Assembly: GCF_016756615.1 (NCBI RefSeq)
Contig: NZ_AP023262.1
Coordinates: 5,767,501 to 5,831,500 of the forward strand
Direction: 5' to 3'
DNA: 64,000 nucleotides
DNA from: Mesorhizobium sp. L-8-3
GTDB taxonomy: Bacteria > Pseudomonadota > Alphaproteobacteria > Rhizobiales > Rhizobiaceae
Of this stretch, positions 10,444 to 18,021 are shown piece by piece. The notes under the pieces are model-generated. The model saw nothing but the letters and a program-made list of their open reading frames with translations, ran no database searches and was not told where the DNA came from. The position numbers and the translations under genes are program-made. Every line of letters begins with the position of its first letter. Positions within the stretch are counted from its first letter, which is position 1.

Positions 10444-11547
10444 TCATGCCGCCTCGGCGCGCAGCCATCGGACGAGACCGGCGACATCGCCGTCCTCCAC
10501 GGCCGTGGCCACGCGCCGCCCGACCGCCGCCCCGAATTTGTAGCCGTGGCCCGAACAGGCCGAGATCACGAGGCACTTCCCGATTTCGGTGCCGAAGAAG
10601 CGCTCGTCGTCGGTGAAGGTGTAGGCGCAGGTCACCACGTCGGTGATGCGGTATTCGCGCACGCGCGCGATCGGCGGCTGGAACAAGTCGCGGATCGCCT
10701 CGCCCTCCCCTTCGACCGGAAGCCTGTTCCAGTCCGCGTCGCTTGTCGGCACCTTGTGCAACCCGGTCCCGAATTTGAGCCCCGCCCCGCCGCTCGGCGG
10801 AATCATGTAGCCGTCGGTGCGCCCGCCGACGTCGAGGACGACCGGCGCCCTTTCCCAGGCCTCGCGCAGGTCCGCCGGCGGCTCGGCATAGGCGAGAGCC
10901 GTGCGCCAGGTCTTCAGCGTGCCGGCGAGATGTGGAATGAGCTTCAGCACCCAGGCGCCGGCGGCCACCACGATGCGGTCCGCCTCGATGCTCGACCCGT
11001 CTGCGAGCCCGACATGTCCAGCATCGGCATCGATGTCGACAACCCTGCTGTTTTCATAGAGGAATGCCCCCTTCTCCTTCAGCCAGACGGCGAGGCCGGC
11101 CGCGATCCGCCGGCAGTGCAGCGCCCCTCCCTCGGGCGAGAAGAGGGCATAGCGAAAGGTGCCGGGCTCGAGAAACGGCCAGCGCAAGGCCGCCTCGGCG
11201 GGTTCGAAAAGCTCGAACGGATAAGCTCCCGCCGCGAGCCCGTCGCGATACTGCTCGGTCTCGTCGCCCGCCTCGCGCGAGATGCACAGGAAACCGCGCG
11301 GATCGAGATGGCACGTGCCGAGATCGGCCCACATCTCGTCCCAGGCCTCGTAGGCCTCGGTGATCAGCCTGCCATAGCCGGCCGCCGTCCCGTAGGCCCG
11401 CCGGATGATGCGATGGTGATCGCCGGAGGCGGCGAGCGGATTGGGGATCGGCCCCTGTTCGATGAGGGTGACCTGATGGCCGCGCTTGACCAGCGACCAG
11501 GCCGTGGACAGTCCGGCGATGCCCGCGCCGACGATCGCAATCCTCAT
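10444..11547 (-). CDS. FAD-dependent oxidoreductase of the monomeric sarcosine oxidase type
   Basis: Probable flavin amine oxidase acting on an N-methyl or secondary amino acid. The 367-residue sequence starts with the dinucleotide fold (VGAGIAG, residues 6-12) and carries three marks of monomeric sarcosine oxidase: HHRIIRRAYG (residues 44-53) in the active site, Cys307 in TCAYTFTDDERFFG at the position of the cysteine that binds FAD covalently, and GHGYKFG (334-340). Length fits the family (about 390). It is divergent from a cytochrome P450 with 88 bases between them. Substrate is unknown; glycine oxidase or an N-methyltryptophan oxidase-like role is possible. Confidence 0.85.
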   Translation of the reverse strand: MRIAIVGAGIAGLSTAWSLVKRGHQVTLIEQGPIPNPLAASGDHHRIIRRAYGTAAGYGRLITEAYEAWDEMWADLGTCHLDPRGFLCISREAGDETEQYRDGLAAGAYPFELFEPAEAALRWPFLEPGTFRYALFSPEGGALHCRRIAAGLAVWLKEKGAFLYENSRVVDIDADAGHVGLADGSSIEADRIVVAAGAWVLKLIPHLAGTLKTWRTALAYAEPPADLREAWERAPVVLDVGGRTDGYMIPPSGGAGLKFGTGLHKVPTSDADWNRLPVEGEGEAIRDLFQPPIARVREYRITDVVTCAYTFTDDERFFGTEIGKCLVISACSGHGYKFGAAVGRRVATAVEDGDVAGLVRWLRAEAA

Positions 11548-11635
11548 GCCTCGAACTCCTTGACCAATGACCCAATATCAGGCGCGTCAACATACGGTCT
11601 GGAAAAACGCGGGCAAGCCGGGCTAGAGAGCGGCC

Positions 11636-12880
11636 ATGATCCAGCCTCGCTATCTCTCATTCGACGCAGAGACCCGCCGCGTCGGACTCGACCCCCACGA
11701 CCAGGATTTCGTCCAGGACCCTTACGAGGCCTATCGCTGGCTTCACCAGGCCGCCCGCAGCTTCTACTGGGAAGATTTCGGCTTCTGGTGCCTGGGCGGC
11801 CACGACGACGTGAACCGGCTGCTGCGCGACCGCCGCTTCGGTCGCGAGAAGCCGGCCGGTGCCGCCGACAGCCAGGGTGTCTCAGGCGACCGGCTGCATC
11901 TTGTGGATTTCGACGCGATCGAAGCGAATTCGATGCTGGAGCTGGAACCGCCGGTCCACACGCGTTTGAGGATGCTCGTCAATCGCGCCTTCGTCTCCCG
12001 TCAGGTCGAACGCCTTCGTCCGCGCGTGGAGAAGTTCGCCAACGAGCTGATCGACGGTTTCGAGCGCGCCGACGAGGTCGATCTACTGCCGGCTTTCGCC
12101 GCGCCCTTGCCGATCACCATCATCGCCGAGATGCTGGGTGTGCCGGTGGAGATGGGCCAGCAACTGCTCGACTGGTCCCACAGGATGGTCGCCATGTACA
12201 TGCATGGCCGCACGCGCGAGACCGAGGAGACCGCCAACCGGGCGGCACGCGAGTTTTCGGATTTCCTGCGCTCCTACGTGGCCGAACGCCGGCGGCAGCC
12301 GGGAGACGACCTCCTGTCTCTGCTCATCTCGGCGCAGGAGGACGGCCAGAAGCTGACCGAGGACGAACTCGTCTCCTCGACCATCCTGCTGCTGAATGCC
12401 GGCCATGAGGCGACCGTCCACCAGACCGGCAATGCCGTTCGCACGATCCTGATGCGGGGCGGCGACCCACGCCGCCTGTTCGCATCCACTGAGGTCACCG
12501 AAGCGACGGTCGAGGAATGCCTGCGATACGACGCGCCGCTGCACATGTTCACGCGTTACGCCTATGGCGAGATCGAAATCGGCGACGGCATCGTGCTCAA
12601 GCCGGGCGATCAGGTCGGCCTGCTCCTTGGGATGGCCAACCGCGACCCGCTGGCATTCTCCGCCCCCGACAGCTTCGACCCAGCCAGGACCGACGGAAAG
12701 AACGTCTCCTTCGGCGCCGGGATCCATTTCTGTATCGGCGCACCGCTCGCCCGGCTGGAGTTGCAGACGGGCCTGAAGGTGTTGTTCGACCGCTTGCCCG
12801 GGCTTCGTCTGGCCGAGGTGCCGCGCTACCGCGACACCTATCACTTCCATGGGCTGGAGCAGCTTGTCGTGCAGCCCTGA
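11636..12880 (+). CDS. Cytochrome P450
   Basis: A soluble bacterial P450 monooxygenase of 414 residues. The haem ligand is Cys366 in FGAGIHFCIGA, the I-helix has AGHEAT (255-260, the oxygen-activating Thr), and the ExxR pair is Glu294/Arg297. No ferredoxin or reductase gene adjoins it, so electrons must come from elsewhere, possibly from the Rieske/reductase pair 13 kb away or a housekeeping system. Similar lone P450s near clpP occur in rhizobia and are often annotated as CYP of unknown substrate. It is divergent from the sarcosine-oxidase-like gene and may share its promoter region. Confidence 0.93.
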   Translation: MIQPRYLSFDAETRRVGLDPHDQDFVQDPYEAYRWLHQAARSFYWEDFGFWCLGGHDDVNRLLRDRRFGREKPAGAADSQGVSGDRLHLVDFDAIEANSMLELEPPVHTRLRMLVNRAFVSRQVERLRPRVEKFANELIDGFERADEVDLLPAFAAPLPITIIAEMLGVPVEMGQQLLDWSHRMVAMYMHGRTRETEETANRAAREFSDFLRSYVAERRRQPGDDLLSLLISAQEDGQKLTEDELVSSTILLLNAGHEATVHQTGNAVRTILMRGGDPRRLFASTEVTEATVEECLRYDAPLHMFTRYAYGEIEIGDGIVLKPGDQVGLLLGMANRDPLAFSAPDSFDPARTDGKNVSFGAGIHFCIGAPLARLELQTGLKVLFDRLPGLRLAEVPRYRDTYHFHGLEQLVVQP

Positions 12881-12978
12881 TGTCTTCGTGCCGCACAATG
12901 TCGCGGCATCGCGCATCGCGCGGCTCCATCCGTCCGGACCCGGCGCCCGAAGCTTGGGGAGGCATGCCCCGATGTCTC

Positions 12979-13016
12979 TTGCTTTGAGTCCATATGTCGA
13001 CTAGTCTCGACACATG
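12979..13016 (+). promoter_or_regulatory. Candidate arsR promoter and operator overlapping the start codon
   Basis: A near-perfect inverted repeat (CATATGTCGA at 12991-13000, TCGACACATG at 13007-13016, one mismatch) covers the arsR start codon at 13014. A possible -35 TTGCTT (12979) and -10 TAGTCT (13002) with 17 bases between them would place the transcript start at or next to the ATG. Confidence 0.5.
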
Positions 13017-13385
13017 GAAAAAGAACAAGCGATCCTTGCCTTCGCCGCGCTGGCGCAATCGACGCGGCTCGATGTTTTCCGGCTGCTCATCGGGCATGAG
13101 CCGCATGGCCTGCCGGCGGGTGACATTGCACGGCACATGGCGGTGCCTCACAACACGATGTCGACACATCTTGCGGTGCTGGCGCGCGCCGGATTGATCG
13201 AGGCCGAACGGCAAAGCCGATCGATCGTCTATCGGGCCCGTCTCGATGCGGTCCGGGCGCTTGCCGGCTACCTGCTCAAGGACTGTTGCGGTGGGCGGCC
13301 CGAGATATGCGAGCCGCTGATCGCCGACCTGTCCCCATGTTGCCCACCCAGGCATCCTGCCCTCGAGGAGGCCGCCCATGACTGA
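13014..13385 (+). CDS. arsR: ArsR family regulator (first of two)
   Basis: A 123-residue winged-helix repressor that should leave DNA when it binds arsenite. The recognition helix region is GDIARHMAVPHNTMSTHLAVLARAG's middle part (residues about 38-60). Metalloid-binding candidates are the cysteines near the C-terminus: Cys-Cys in KDCCGG, Cys in PEIC and Cys-Cys in SPCCPP, rather than the ELCVC site of E. coli ArsR. No ribosome site precedes the ATG and an in-frame TAG lies at 13002, so this start is forced and translation may be leaderless. Its stop overlaps the next gene by 8 bases, so the two are translationally coupled. Confidence 0.88.
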   Translation: MEKEQAILAFAALAQSTRLDVFRLLIGHEPHGLPAGDIARHMAVPHNTMSTHLAVLARAGLIEAERQSRSIVYRARLDAVRALAGYLLKDCCGGRPEICEPLIADLSPCCPPRHPALEEAAHD

Positions 13386-13905
13386 CCGCATCTACAACGT
13401 TCTGTTCCTTTGCACGGGCAATTCCGCGCGCTCGATCCTGGCAGAGGGTATCCTGCGCAAGGAAGGGGCGGGCCGATTCAACGCGTACTCCGCCGGCAGC
13501 ACGCCAAAGGGCGGCGTAAATCCCTTCGCTCTGAAAGTCCTGGCTGCGCTCGACTATCCCACCGACGGCTACCGCTCCAAATCATGGGATGAATTCGCGG
13601 TGCCGGGGGCGCCCGAAATGGATTTCGTCTTCACAGTCTGCGACGACGCCGCCGGCGAAGCCTGCCCGGTCTGGCCCGGCCAGCCTATGACGCCGCATTG
13701 GGGTATCGAAGACCCTTCCAATGTCGAGGGCACCGACATCGAGAAGGAACGCGCCTTCAGCACGGCTGCCAGGTTCATGAAGAACCGGATCATGGCCTTC
13801 CTCAGCCTGCCGCATGCCTCCATCGATCGCATGGCGCTCGATCATCACTTGAAGGCAATCGGTCGTCTCGACGGCACAACCTCCAAGACCACGGACGTTG
13901 CCTGA
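13378..13905 (+). CDS. arsC: Arsenate reductase, low-molecular-weight phosphatase type
   Basis: Reduces arsenate to arsenite in the cytoplasm. The 175-residue sequence has the phosphatase loop C-T-G-N-S-A-R at Cys12-Arg18, and a later Cys in VFTVCDDAAGEACP that matches the second and third redox cysteines of thioredoxin-coupled enzymes. It is longer than the usual 130-140 residues because of a C-terminal extension (after about residue 140) seen in other alphaproteobacterial copies. It starts inside the end of arsR (ATGACTGA overlap) and is followed by acr3 after 3 bases. Confidence 0.9.
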   Translation: MTDRIYNVLFLCTGNSARSILAEGILRKEGAGRFNAYSAGSTPKGGVNPFALKVLAALDYPTDGYRSKSWDEFAVPGAPEMDFVFTVCDDAAGEACPVWPGQPMTPHWGIEDPSNVEGTDIEKERAFSTAARFMKNRIMAFLSLPHASIDRMALDHHLKAIGRLDGTTSKTTDVA

Positions 13906-13908
13906 ACC

Positions 13909-14967
13909 ATGTCGACATTCGAACGCTATCTGACCTTATGGGTCGCGTTGTGCATTGTCGCAGGCGTCGCCCTCGGACACGTGCTGCCGGGCCTGTTCCA
14001 CGTCATTGGCTCCGCCGAGATCGCCAGGGTCAATATCCCCGTCGCGGTCCTGATCTGGCTGATGATCATTCCGATGCTGCTCAAGATCGACTTCGCGGCG
14101 CTCCGCGAAGTGAGCCAGCATTGGCGCGGCATCGGGGTGACGCTCTTCATCAACTGGGCGGTCAAGCCGTTCTCGATGGCCCTGCTCGGATGGCTCTTCA
14201 TCGGCTGGCTCTTCCGGCCCTATCTGCCCGCGGATCAGATCGACTCCTACATAGCGGGTCTGATCATCCTGGCTGCCGCACCATGCACGGCCATGGTCTT
14301 CGTGTGGTCGAACCTGACCAGGGGCGAACCACATTTCACCCTGTCGCAGGTTGCCCTCAACGACGCCATCATGGTGGTCGCCTTTGCACCGATCGTCGGT
14401 CTGCTGCTTGGCCTGTCGGCGATCACGGTTCCCTGGGATACGCTTGTCCTGTCGGTCGTCCTCTACATCGTCATTCCCGTCATCATCGCCCAGCTCGTAC
14501 GCCGGAGCCGCTTGGCGAAAGGTGGAGAGGCAGCACTCCAGGGACTTCTGCGTATGCTGCAACCGCTGTCCCTTGTGGCCTTGCTTGCGACGCTTGTCTT
14601 GCTGTTCGGCTTCCAGGGCGAACAGATCATCTCGCAACCCATGATCATTGCGCTGCTGGCCGTTCCGATCCTGATCCAGGTCTACTTCAACTCGGGCCTC
14701 GCCTACCTGCTCAACCGGCTCTCGGGCGAGAAGCACTGCGTCGCCGGCCCCTCCGCACTGATCGGCGCATCGAACTTCTTCGAGCTCGCCGTGGCGGCCG
14801 CCATCAGCCTGTTCGGCTTCAGCTCGGGCGCAGCCCTTGCCACCGTCGTCGGCGTGCTGGTCGAAGTTCCCGTGATGCTGTCGGTCGTATGGATCGTGAA
14901 CCGCAGCAAGGATTGGTACGAACGCGGGTCCGCGGTCCGCGCTGAAGAAGCCCAGAGGATCGCATGA
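13909..14967 (+). CDS. acr3: Arsenite efflux permease, Acr3 family
   Basis: Inner-membrane arsenite exporter of the BASS superfamily. The 352-residue protein has about ten hydrophobic helices and the Acr3 hallmarks: the conserved cysteine in LAAAPCTAMVFVWS (fourth helix) and the glutamate in GASNFFELAVAAAI (ninth helix), both needed for transport in studied members. It lies between the two arsenate reductase genes and overlaps the next gene by 4 bases (ATGA), so it is part of a tight operon. Confidence 0.95.
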   Translation: MSTFERYLTLWVALCIVAGVALGHVLPGLFHVIGSAEIARVNIPVAVLIWLMIIPMLLKIDFAALREVSQHWRGIGVTLFINWAVKPFSMALLGWLFIGWLFRPYLPADQIDSYIAGLIILAAAPCTAMVFVWSNLTRGEPHFTLSQVALNDAIMVVAFAPIVGLLLGLSAITVPWDTLVLSVVLYIVIPVIIAQLVRRSRLAKGGEAALQGLLRMLQPLSLVALLATLVLLFGFQGEQIISQPMIIALLAVPILIQVYFNSGLAYLLNRLSGEKHCVAGPSALIGASNFFELAVAAAISLFGFSSGAALATVVGVLVEVPVMLSVVWIVNRSKDWYERGSAVRAEEAQRIA

Positions 14968-15389
14968 CTGACGTCACCATCTACCACAACCCCGAATGCG
15001 GAACGTCCCGCAATACGCTGGCGCTCATTCGGAACGCCGGCGTCGAACCGAAGGTCATCGAATATCTGAAGACACCGCCGAGCCGGATCGCTCTCGCGGA
15101 ACTGATCGCCAAGGCGGGCCTCACCGTCAGGGATGCGATCAGGGAAAAGGGAACGCCCTACGCAGACCTTGGCCTCGACGACCCGACGCTCACCGACGAA
15201 GATCTGCTCGATGCCATGCTCGAGCATCCCATATTGATCAATCGTCCGTTCGTGGTGACCCCCTGGGGTGTCCGGCTCAGCCGCCCGTCAGAGGTCGTGC
15301 TCGACATTCTCCCGCTCCCCCAGAAAGGTCCGTTCGCCAAGGAGGATGGCGAGCTTGTGATCGATGCCGAAGGAAATCGCGTTGCCTGA
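14964..15389 (+). CDS. arsC: Arsenate reductase, glutaredoxin-dependent type
   Basis: A second arsenate reductase, unrelated to the first, of the ArsC/Spx thioredoxin-like fold (E. coli plasmid R773 type). The 141-residue protein has the catalytic Cys12 in HNPECGTSRN and the arsenate-binding arginines in the family positions, one in EYLKTPPSR and one in INRPFVV with LSRPSE. It uses glutathione and glutaredoxin rather than thioredoxin. It overlaps acr3 by 4 bases and arsH by up to 26 bases. Two reductases in one operon suggests strong arsenate exposure or redundancy by fusion of two ars operons. Confidence 0.93.
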   Translation: MTDVTIYHNPECGTSRNTLALIRNAGVEPKVIEYLKTPPSRIALAELIAKAGLTVRDAIREKGTPYADLGLDDPTLTDEDLLDAMLEHPILINRPFVVTPWGVRLSRPSEVVLDILPLPQKGPFAKEDGELVIDAEGNRVA

Positions 15390-16092
15390 CCTGCCCAATA
15401 TTGTCGAGCAACTCCTGCGCCTTCCCGATCCGTCGTCCCTGCGTGTTCAGCTCTCGACGCACAAGCCTCGCATTCTTCTTCTCTATGGCTCCTTGCGCCA
15501 GCGTTCCTACAGCCGCTTTCTCACCCTGGAGGCGCAGCGCCTGCTTGATGCGCTGGGGGCCGAAACCCGCATCTATCATGCGAATGGCCTGCCTTTGCCC
15601 GATGACGGATCGCCGGAACACCCCAAGGTGCTGGAGTTGCGCGAGGCCATGCTTTGGTCCGAGGGTCAGGTCTGGACCAGTCCGGAACGTCACGGCGCCA
15701 TGAGCGCCGTCATGAAGTCGCAGATCGACTGGATTCCCCTGCCCGGCGGCGCAATCCGTCCAACCCAGGGGCGGACACTTGCGTTGATGCAGGTTTCGGG
15801 AGGCTCCCAATCCTTCAATGCGGTGAACCAGATGCGGATTCTCGGCCGCTGGATGCGGATGATCACCATTCCGAACCAGTCCAGCGTGGCGAAGGCATAT
15901 CAGGAGTTCGACGAAGCGGGCCGCATGAAGCCGTCTTCCTTTTACGACCGTGTGGTCGACGTCATGGAAGAGCTCATGAAGTTCACCCTGCTGACACGGG
16001 ACATTTCCGGCTATCTCACCGACCGCTACAGCGAAAGAAAGGAGGATGCCGCGAAACTCGAGGCACGTGTGAGGCTGAAGGAGGCAACCTGA
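15364..16092 (+). CDS. arsH: ArsH, NADPH-dependent FMN reductase
   Basis: ArsH oxidises trivalent organoarsenicals such as methylarsenite and also acts as a flavin reductase. The 242-residue sequence has the FMN-binding loop GSLRQRSYSR near residue 42 and the family block SQIDWIPLPGGAIRPTQGRTLA. The ATG at 15364 lies 26 bases inside arsC; an in-frame TTG at 15382 has a better ribosome site (AAGGAAA, six to seven bases before) and would give an 8-base overlap like the one between arsR and arsC, so the true start may be there. It ends the first half of the ars cluster. Confidence 0.93.
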   Translation: MPKEIALPDLPNIVEQLLRLPDPSSLRVQLSTHKPRILLLYGSLRQRSYSRFLTLEAQRLLDALGAETRIYHANGLPLPDDGSPEHPKVLELREAMLWSEGQVWTSPERHGAMSAVMKSQIDWIPLPGGAIRPTQGRTLALMQVSGGSQSFNAVNQMRILGRWMRMITIPNQSSVAKAYQEFDEAGRMKPSSFYDRVVDVMEELMKFTLLTRDISGYLTDRYSERKEDAAKLEARVRLKEAT

Positions 16093-16124
16093 CCTCCGCT
16101 TATCCCGGCGTCCTCAACGCGCCA

Positions 16125-16180
16125 TATTTCGACAAACATCGAAATAGCCGTTGACAGTGCCGGAAAATGCGCCGAAGCTA
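16125..16180 (+). promoter_or_regulatory. Candidate operator and promoter of the second arsR
   Basis: A perfect 8-bp inverted repeat TATTTCGA (16125-16132) and TCGAAATA (16139-16146) with 6 bases between lies just before a consensus -35 TTGACA (16151-16156). A weak -10 (AAGCTA, 16175-16180, 18-base spacer) would start the transcript at about the ATG at 16186. Confidence 0.6.
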
Positions 16181-16185
16181 TTTCT

Positions 16186-16503
16186 ATGAAACTCGAAGAA
16201 GCGGCAACACAGCTGGAGGCGCTCGGCAATCCGACCCGGCTAAGGGTGTATCGGGCACTGGTTCGTGCAGGCGAAGAGGGCCTCCCGGTCGGCCAGCTCC
16301 AGGACCGGATAGGCATCGCAGCGTCGACGCTCTCCCATCACCTGCATCGCCTGATCTCGACGGGACTGGTGACCCAGGAACGACAGGCCACCACCCTCAT
16401 CTGCCGCGCCAACTATGTTGCCATGAACGGTCTCGTGGGGTTCCTCGTGGATGAGTGCTGCCTGGACTCACAGTGCATCGGCAGTGAAGAAGCGGCCGCC
16501 TAG
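16186..16503 (+). CDS. arsR: ArsR family regulator (second of two)
   Basis: A 105-residue winged-helix regulator. The helix-turn-helix is residues about 35-58 (VGQLQDRIGIAASTLSHHL), and cysteines near the C-terminus (DECCLDSQC) are likely metalloid ligands. Homologues of this kind are usual next to arsO-like or arsenite permease genes. It has its own promoter and operator just upstream and probably controls itself and the two genes after it, while the first ArsR controls the upstream five. The sequence CTATTTCTATG at its start codon recurs exactly 345 bases further on, before the next gene. Confidence 0.88.
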   Translation: MKLEEAATQLEALGNPTRLRVYRALVRAGEEGLPVGQLQDRIGIAASTLSHHLHRLISTGLVTQERQATTLICRANYVAMNGLVGFLVDECCLDSQCIGSEEAAA

Positions 16504-16551
16504 GCGCTCTTTTTTTGGCCTTCTATTTCTATGTTTCTGGAAGGATGGAAT

Positions 16552-18021
16552 ATGCCAACGACATCTTCTGACTCGCTTCCTATCGCGGTGATCGGTGCCG
16601 GACCGGTCGGATTGGCCGCGGCGGCACATCTCATCACGCGGAACCTTCCGGCAAGAGTGTATGAAGCCGGGAGTTCCATTGCCTGGAACATGCGCGATTG
16701 GGGCCATGTCAGGGTCTTCACACCGTGGCGCTATTGCGTCGATGCGGCTGCGATCGGCCTGCTCGAGCCGCATGGCTGGCGGATGCCTGCAGCCGATGCG
16801 TTTCCCACCGCAAACGAGATCGTCGGCGAGTACCTCGCGCCCCTCGCCCGAACACCCGAATTCGCCGGGATCGTCGAGACGGGAGCACGCGTGGAGGCAA
16901 TCTCCCGCCTGGGGCTGGACAAGGTGGTCAGTCGCAGCCGGGACGAACGCCCCTTCGTTCTGTCGATCAGGGCCGCCGGCGGCACACGTCGCGAACGCGT
17001 CCGTGCCGTCATCGATGCATCAGGCACCTGGGCTACCCCCAATCCGCTTGGTTCAAGCGGCATTCCGGCCGACGGCGAGGCGGAATTCGCGGACCGGATC
17101 GCCTACGGCATTCCCGACGTGCTGGGGCGGCACCGTAGCGACTATGCAGGCCGGACGACGCTGGTCGTCGGAGCCGGCCACTCGGCGGCAAATTCGCTGC
17201 TCGACCTTTCGCGTCTCGCCAGGGTTGAGCCCGACACCCGCTTCTTTTGGGTCACGCGCAGCACCAATCTCATTCGCATCTACGGCGGGGGCGACGCCGA
17301 CCAATTGCCGGCAAGAGGCGAACTTGGTGACGCCACGAGGGAACTCGTCGAGAGCGGTCGCGTCCGGCTGACGACGGGCTTTTCCATCCTCGCCCTGCGT
17401 GAAGACAACGGCCGGCTTGTCGTCGAAGGGGACACGGCTGAGGGAAGGCGGATCATCGGACCGGTCGACCGGATCATTGCCGCGACCGGGCAGCGTCCTG
17501 ACCTGTCCCTGACGCGCGAACTGCGGCTCGACCTCGATCCCTGGCTGGAAAGCGCCAGGGCTCTTGGACCGTTGATCGACCCGAACGAGTACTATTGCGG
17601 GTCGGTTCCACCCCACGGTTTTCGGGAGTTGGCGCATCCCGAAAAGGGGTTCTTCACGGCAGGTATCAAGAGCTACGGTCGGGCACCGACGTTCCTTCTC
17701 CTCACCGGGTACGAGCAGGTCCGTTCGATCGCGGCTGCCCTCGCCGGCGACATGGAAGCCGCCGAGAATGTCCGGCTCGTTTTGCCGGAGACGGGCGTCT
17801 GCGTGACGCAGTTTCCGGATCCCGAGAACGAGAAGGCCGGTTGCTGTGGAGGCCCGGCAACGACCAGGGCCGATGCATGCTGCGCGGCGGATGAGACCGC
17901 CAAGAATCTCGGCTCGGATGGCTGCGGCTGCGGCGAGTGGCCTAATATGCCGGCAAAGGTGGAAGCATCGGGTTGCTGCGGTTCCGGCAAGAATGGCGCA
18001 CCCGCAGGCGAGGTTGCTTGA
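16552..18021 (+). CDS. ArsO-like FAD/NAD(P)-binding flavoprotein with cysteine-rich tail
   Basis: A 489-residue two-dinucleotide-fold flavoprotein of the flavin monooxygenase-like group often found in ars operons as ArsO. The FAD motif VIGAGPVG lies near residue 14 and the NAD(P) motif VVGAGHSA near 204. After about residue 425 comes an unusual tail of some 60 residues rich in cysteine: CCGG, ACCAADE, GCGCGEW and GCCGSG, which could bind arsenite or other soft metals. The ATG at 16552 has a GGAAGGA ribosome site; an ATG at 16531 is less likely. The stop shares one base with the start of the MFS gene. The reaction is unproven; ArsO-type proteins are suggested to act on organoarsenicals. Confidence 0.75.
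   Translation: MPTTSSDSLPIAVIGAGPVGLAAAAHLITRNLPARVYEAGSSIAWNMRDWGHVRVFTPWRYCVDAAAIGLLEPHGWRMPAADAFPTANEIVGEYLAPLARTPEFAGIVETGARVEAISRLGLDKVVSRSRDERPFVLSIRAAGGTRRERVRAVIDASGTWATPNPLGSSGIPADGEAEFADRIAYGIPDVLGRHRSDYAGRTTLVVGAGHSAANSLLDLSRLARVEPDTRFFWVTRSTNLIRIYGGGDADQLPARGELGDATRELVESGRVRLTTGFSILALREDNGRLVVEGDTAEGRRIIGPVDRIIAATGQRPDLSLTRELRLDLDPWLESARALGPLIDPNEYYCGSVPPHGFRELAHPEKGFFTAGIKSYGRAPTFLLLTGYEQVRSIAAALAGDMEAAENVRLVLPETGVCVTQFPDPENEKAGCCGGPATTRADACCAADETAKNLGSDGCGCGEWPNMPAKVEASGCCGSGKNGAPAGEVA

Noticed and set aside
10378..12408. Long plus-strand frame opposite the sarcosine-oxidase-like gene and into the P450
   Set aside because: Overlaps two well-supported genes and has no recognisable domain.
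17973..18020. Earlier start for the MFS gene
   Set aside because: It would lie inside the Cys-rich tail of the ArsO-like gene in another frame; the TGATG junction at 18019-18023 is the better start.
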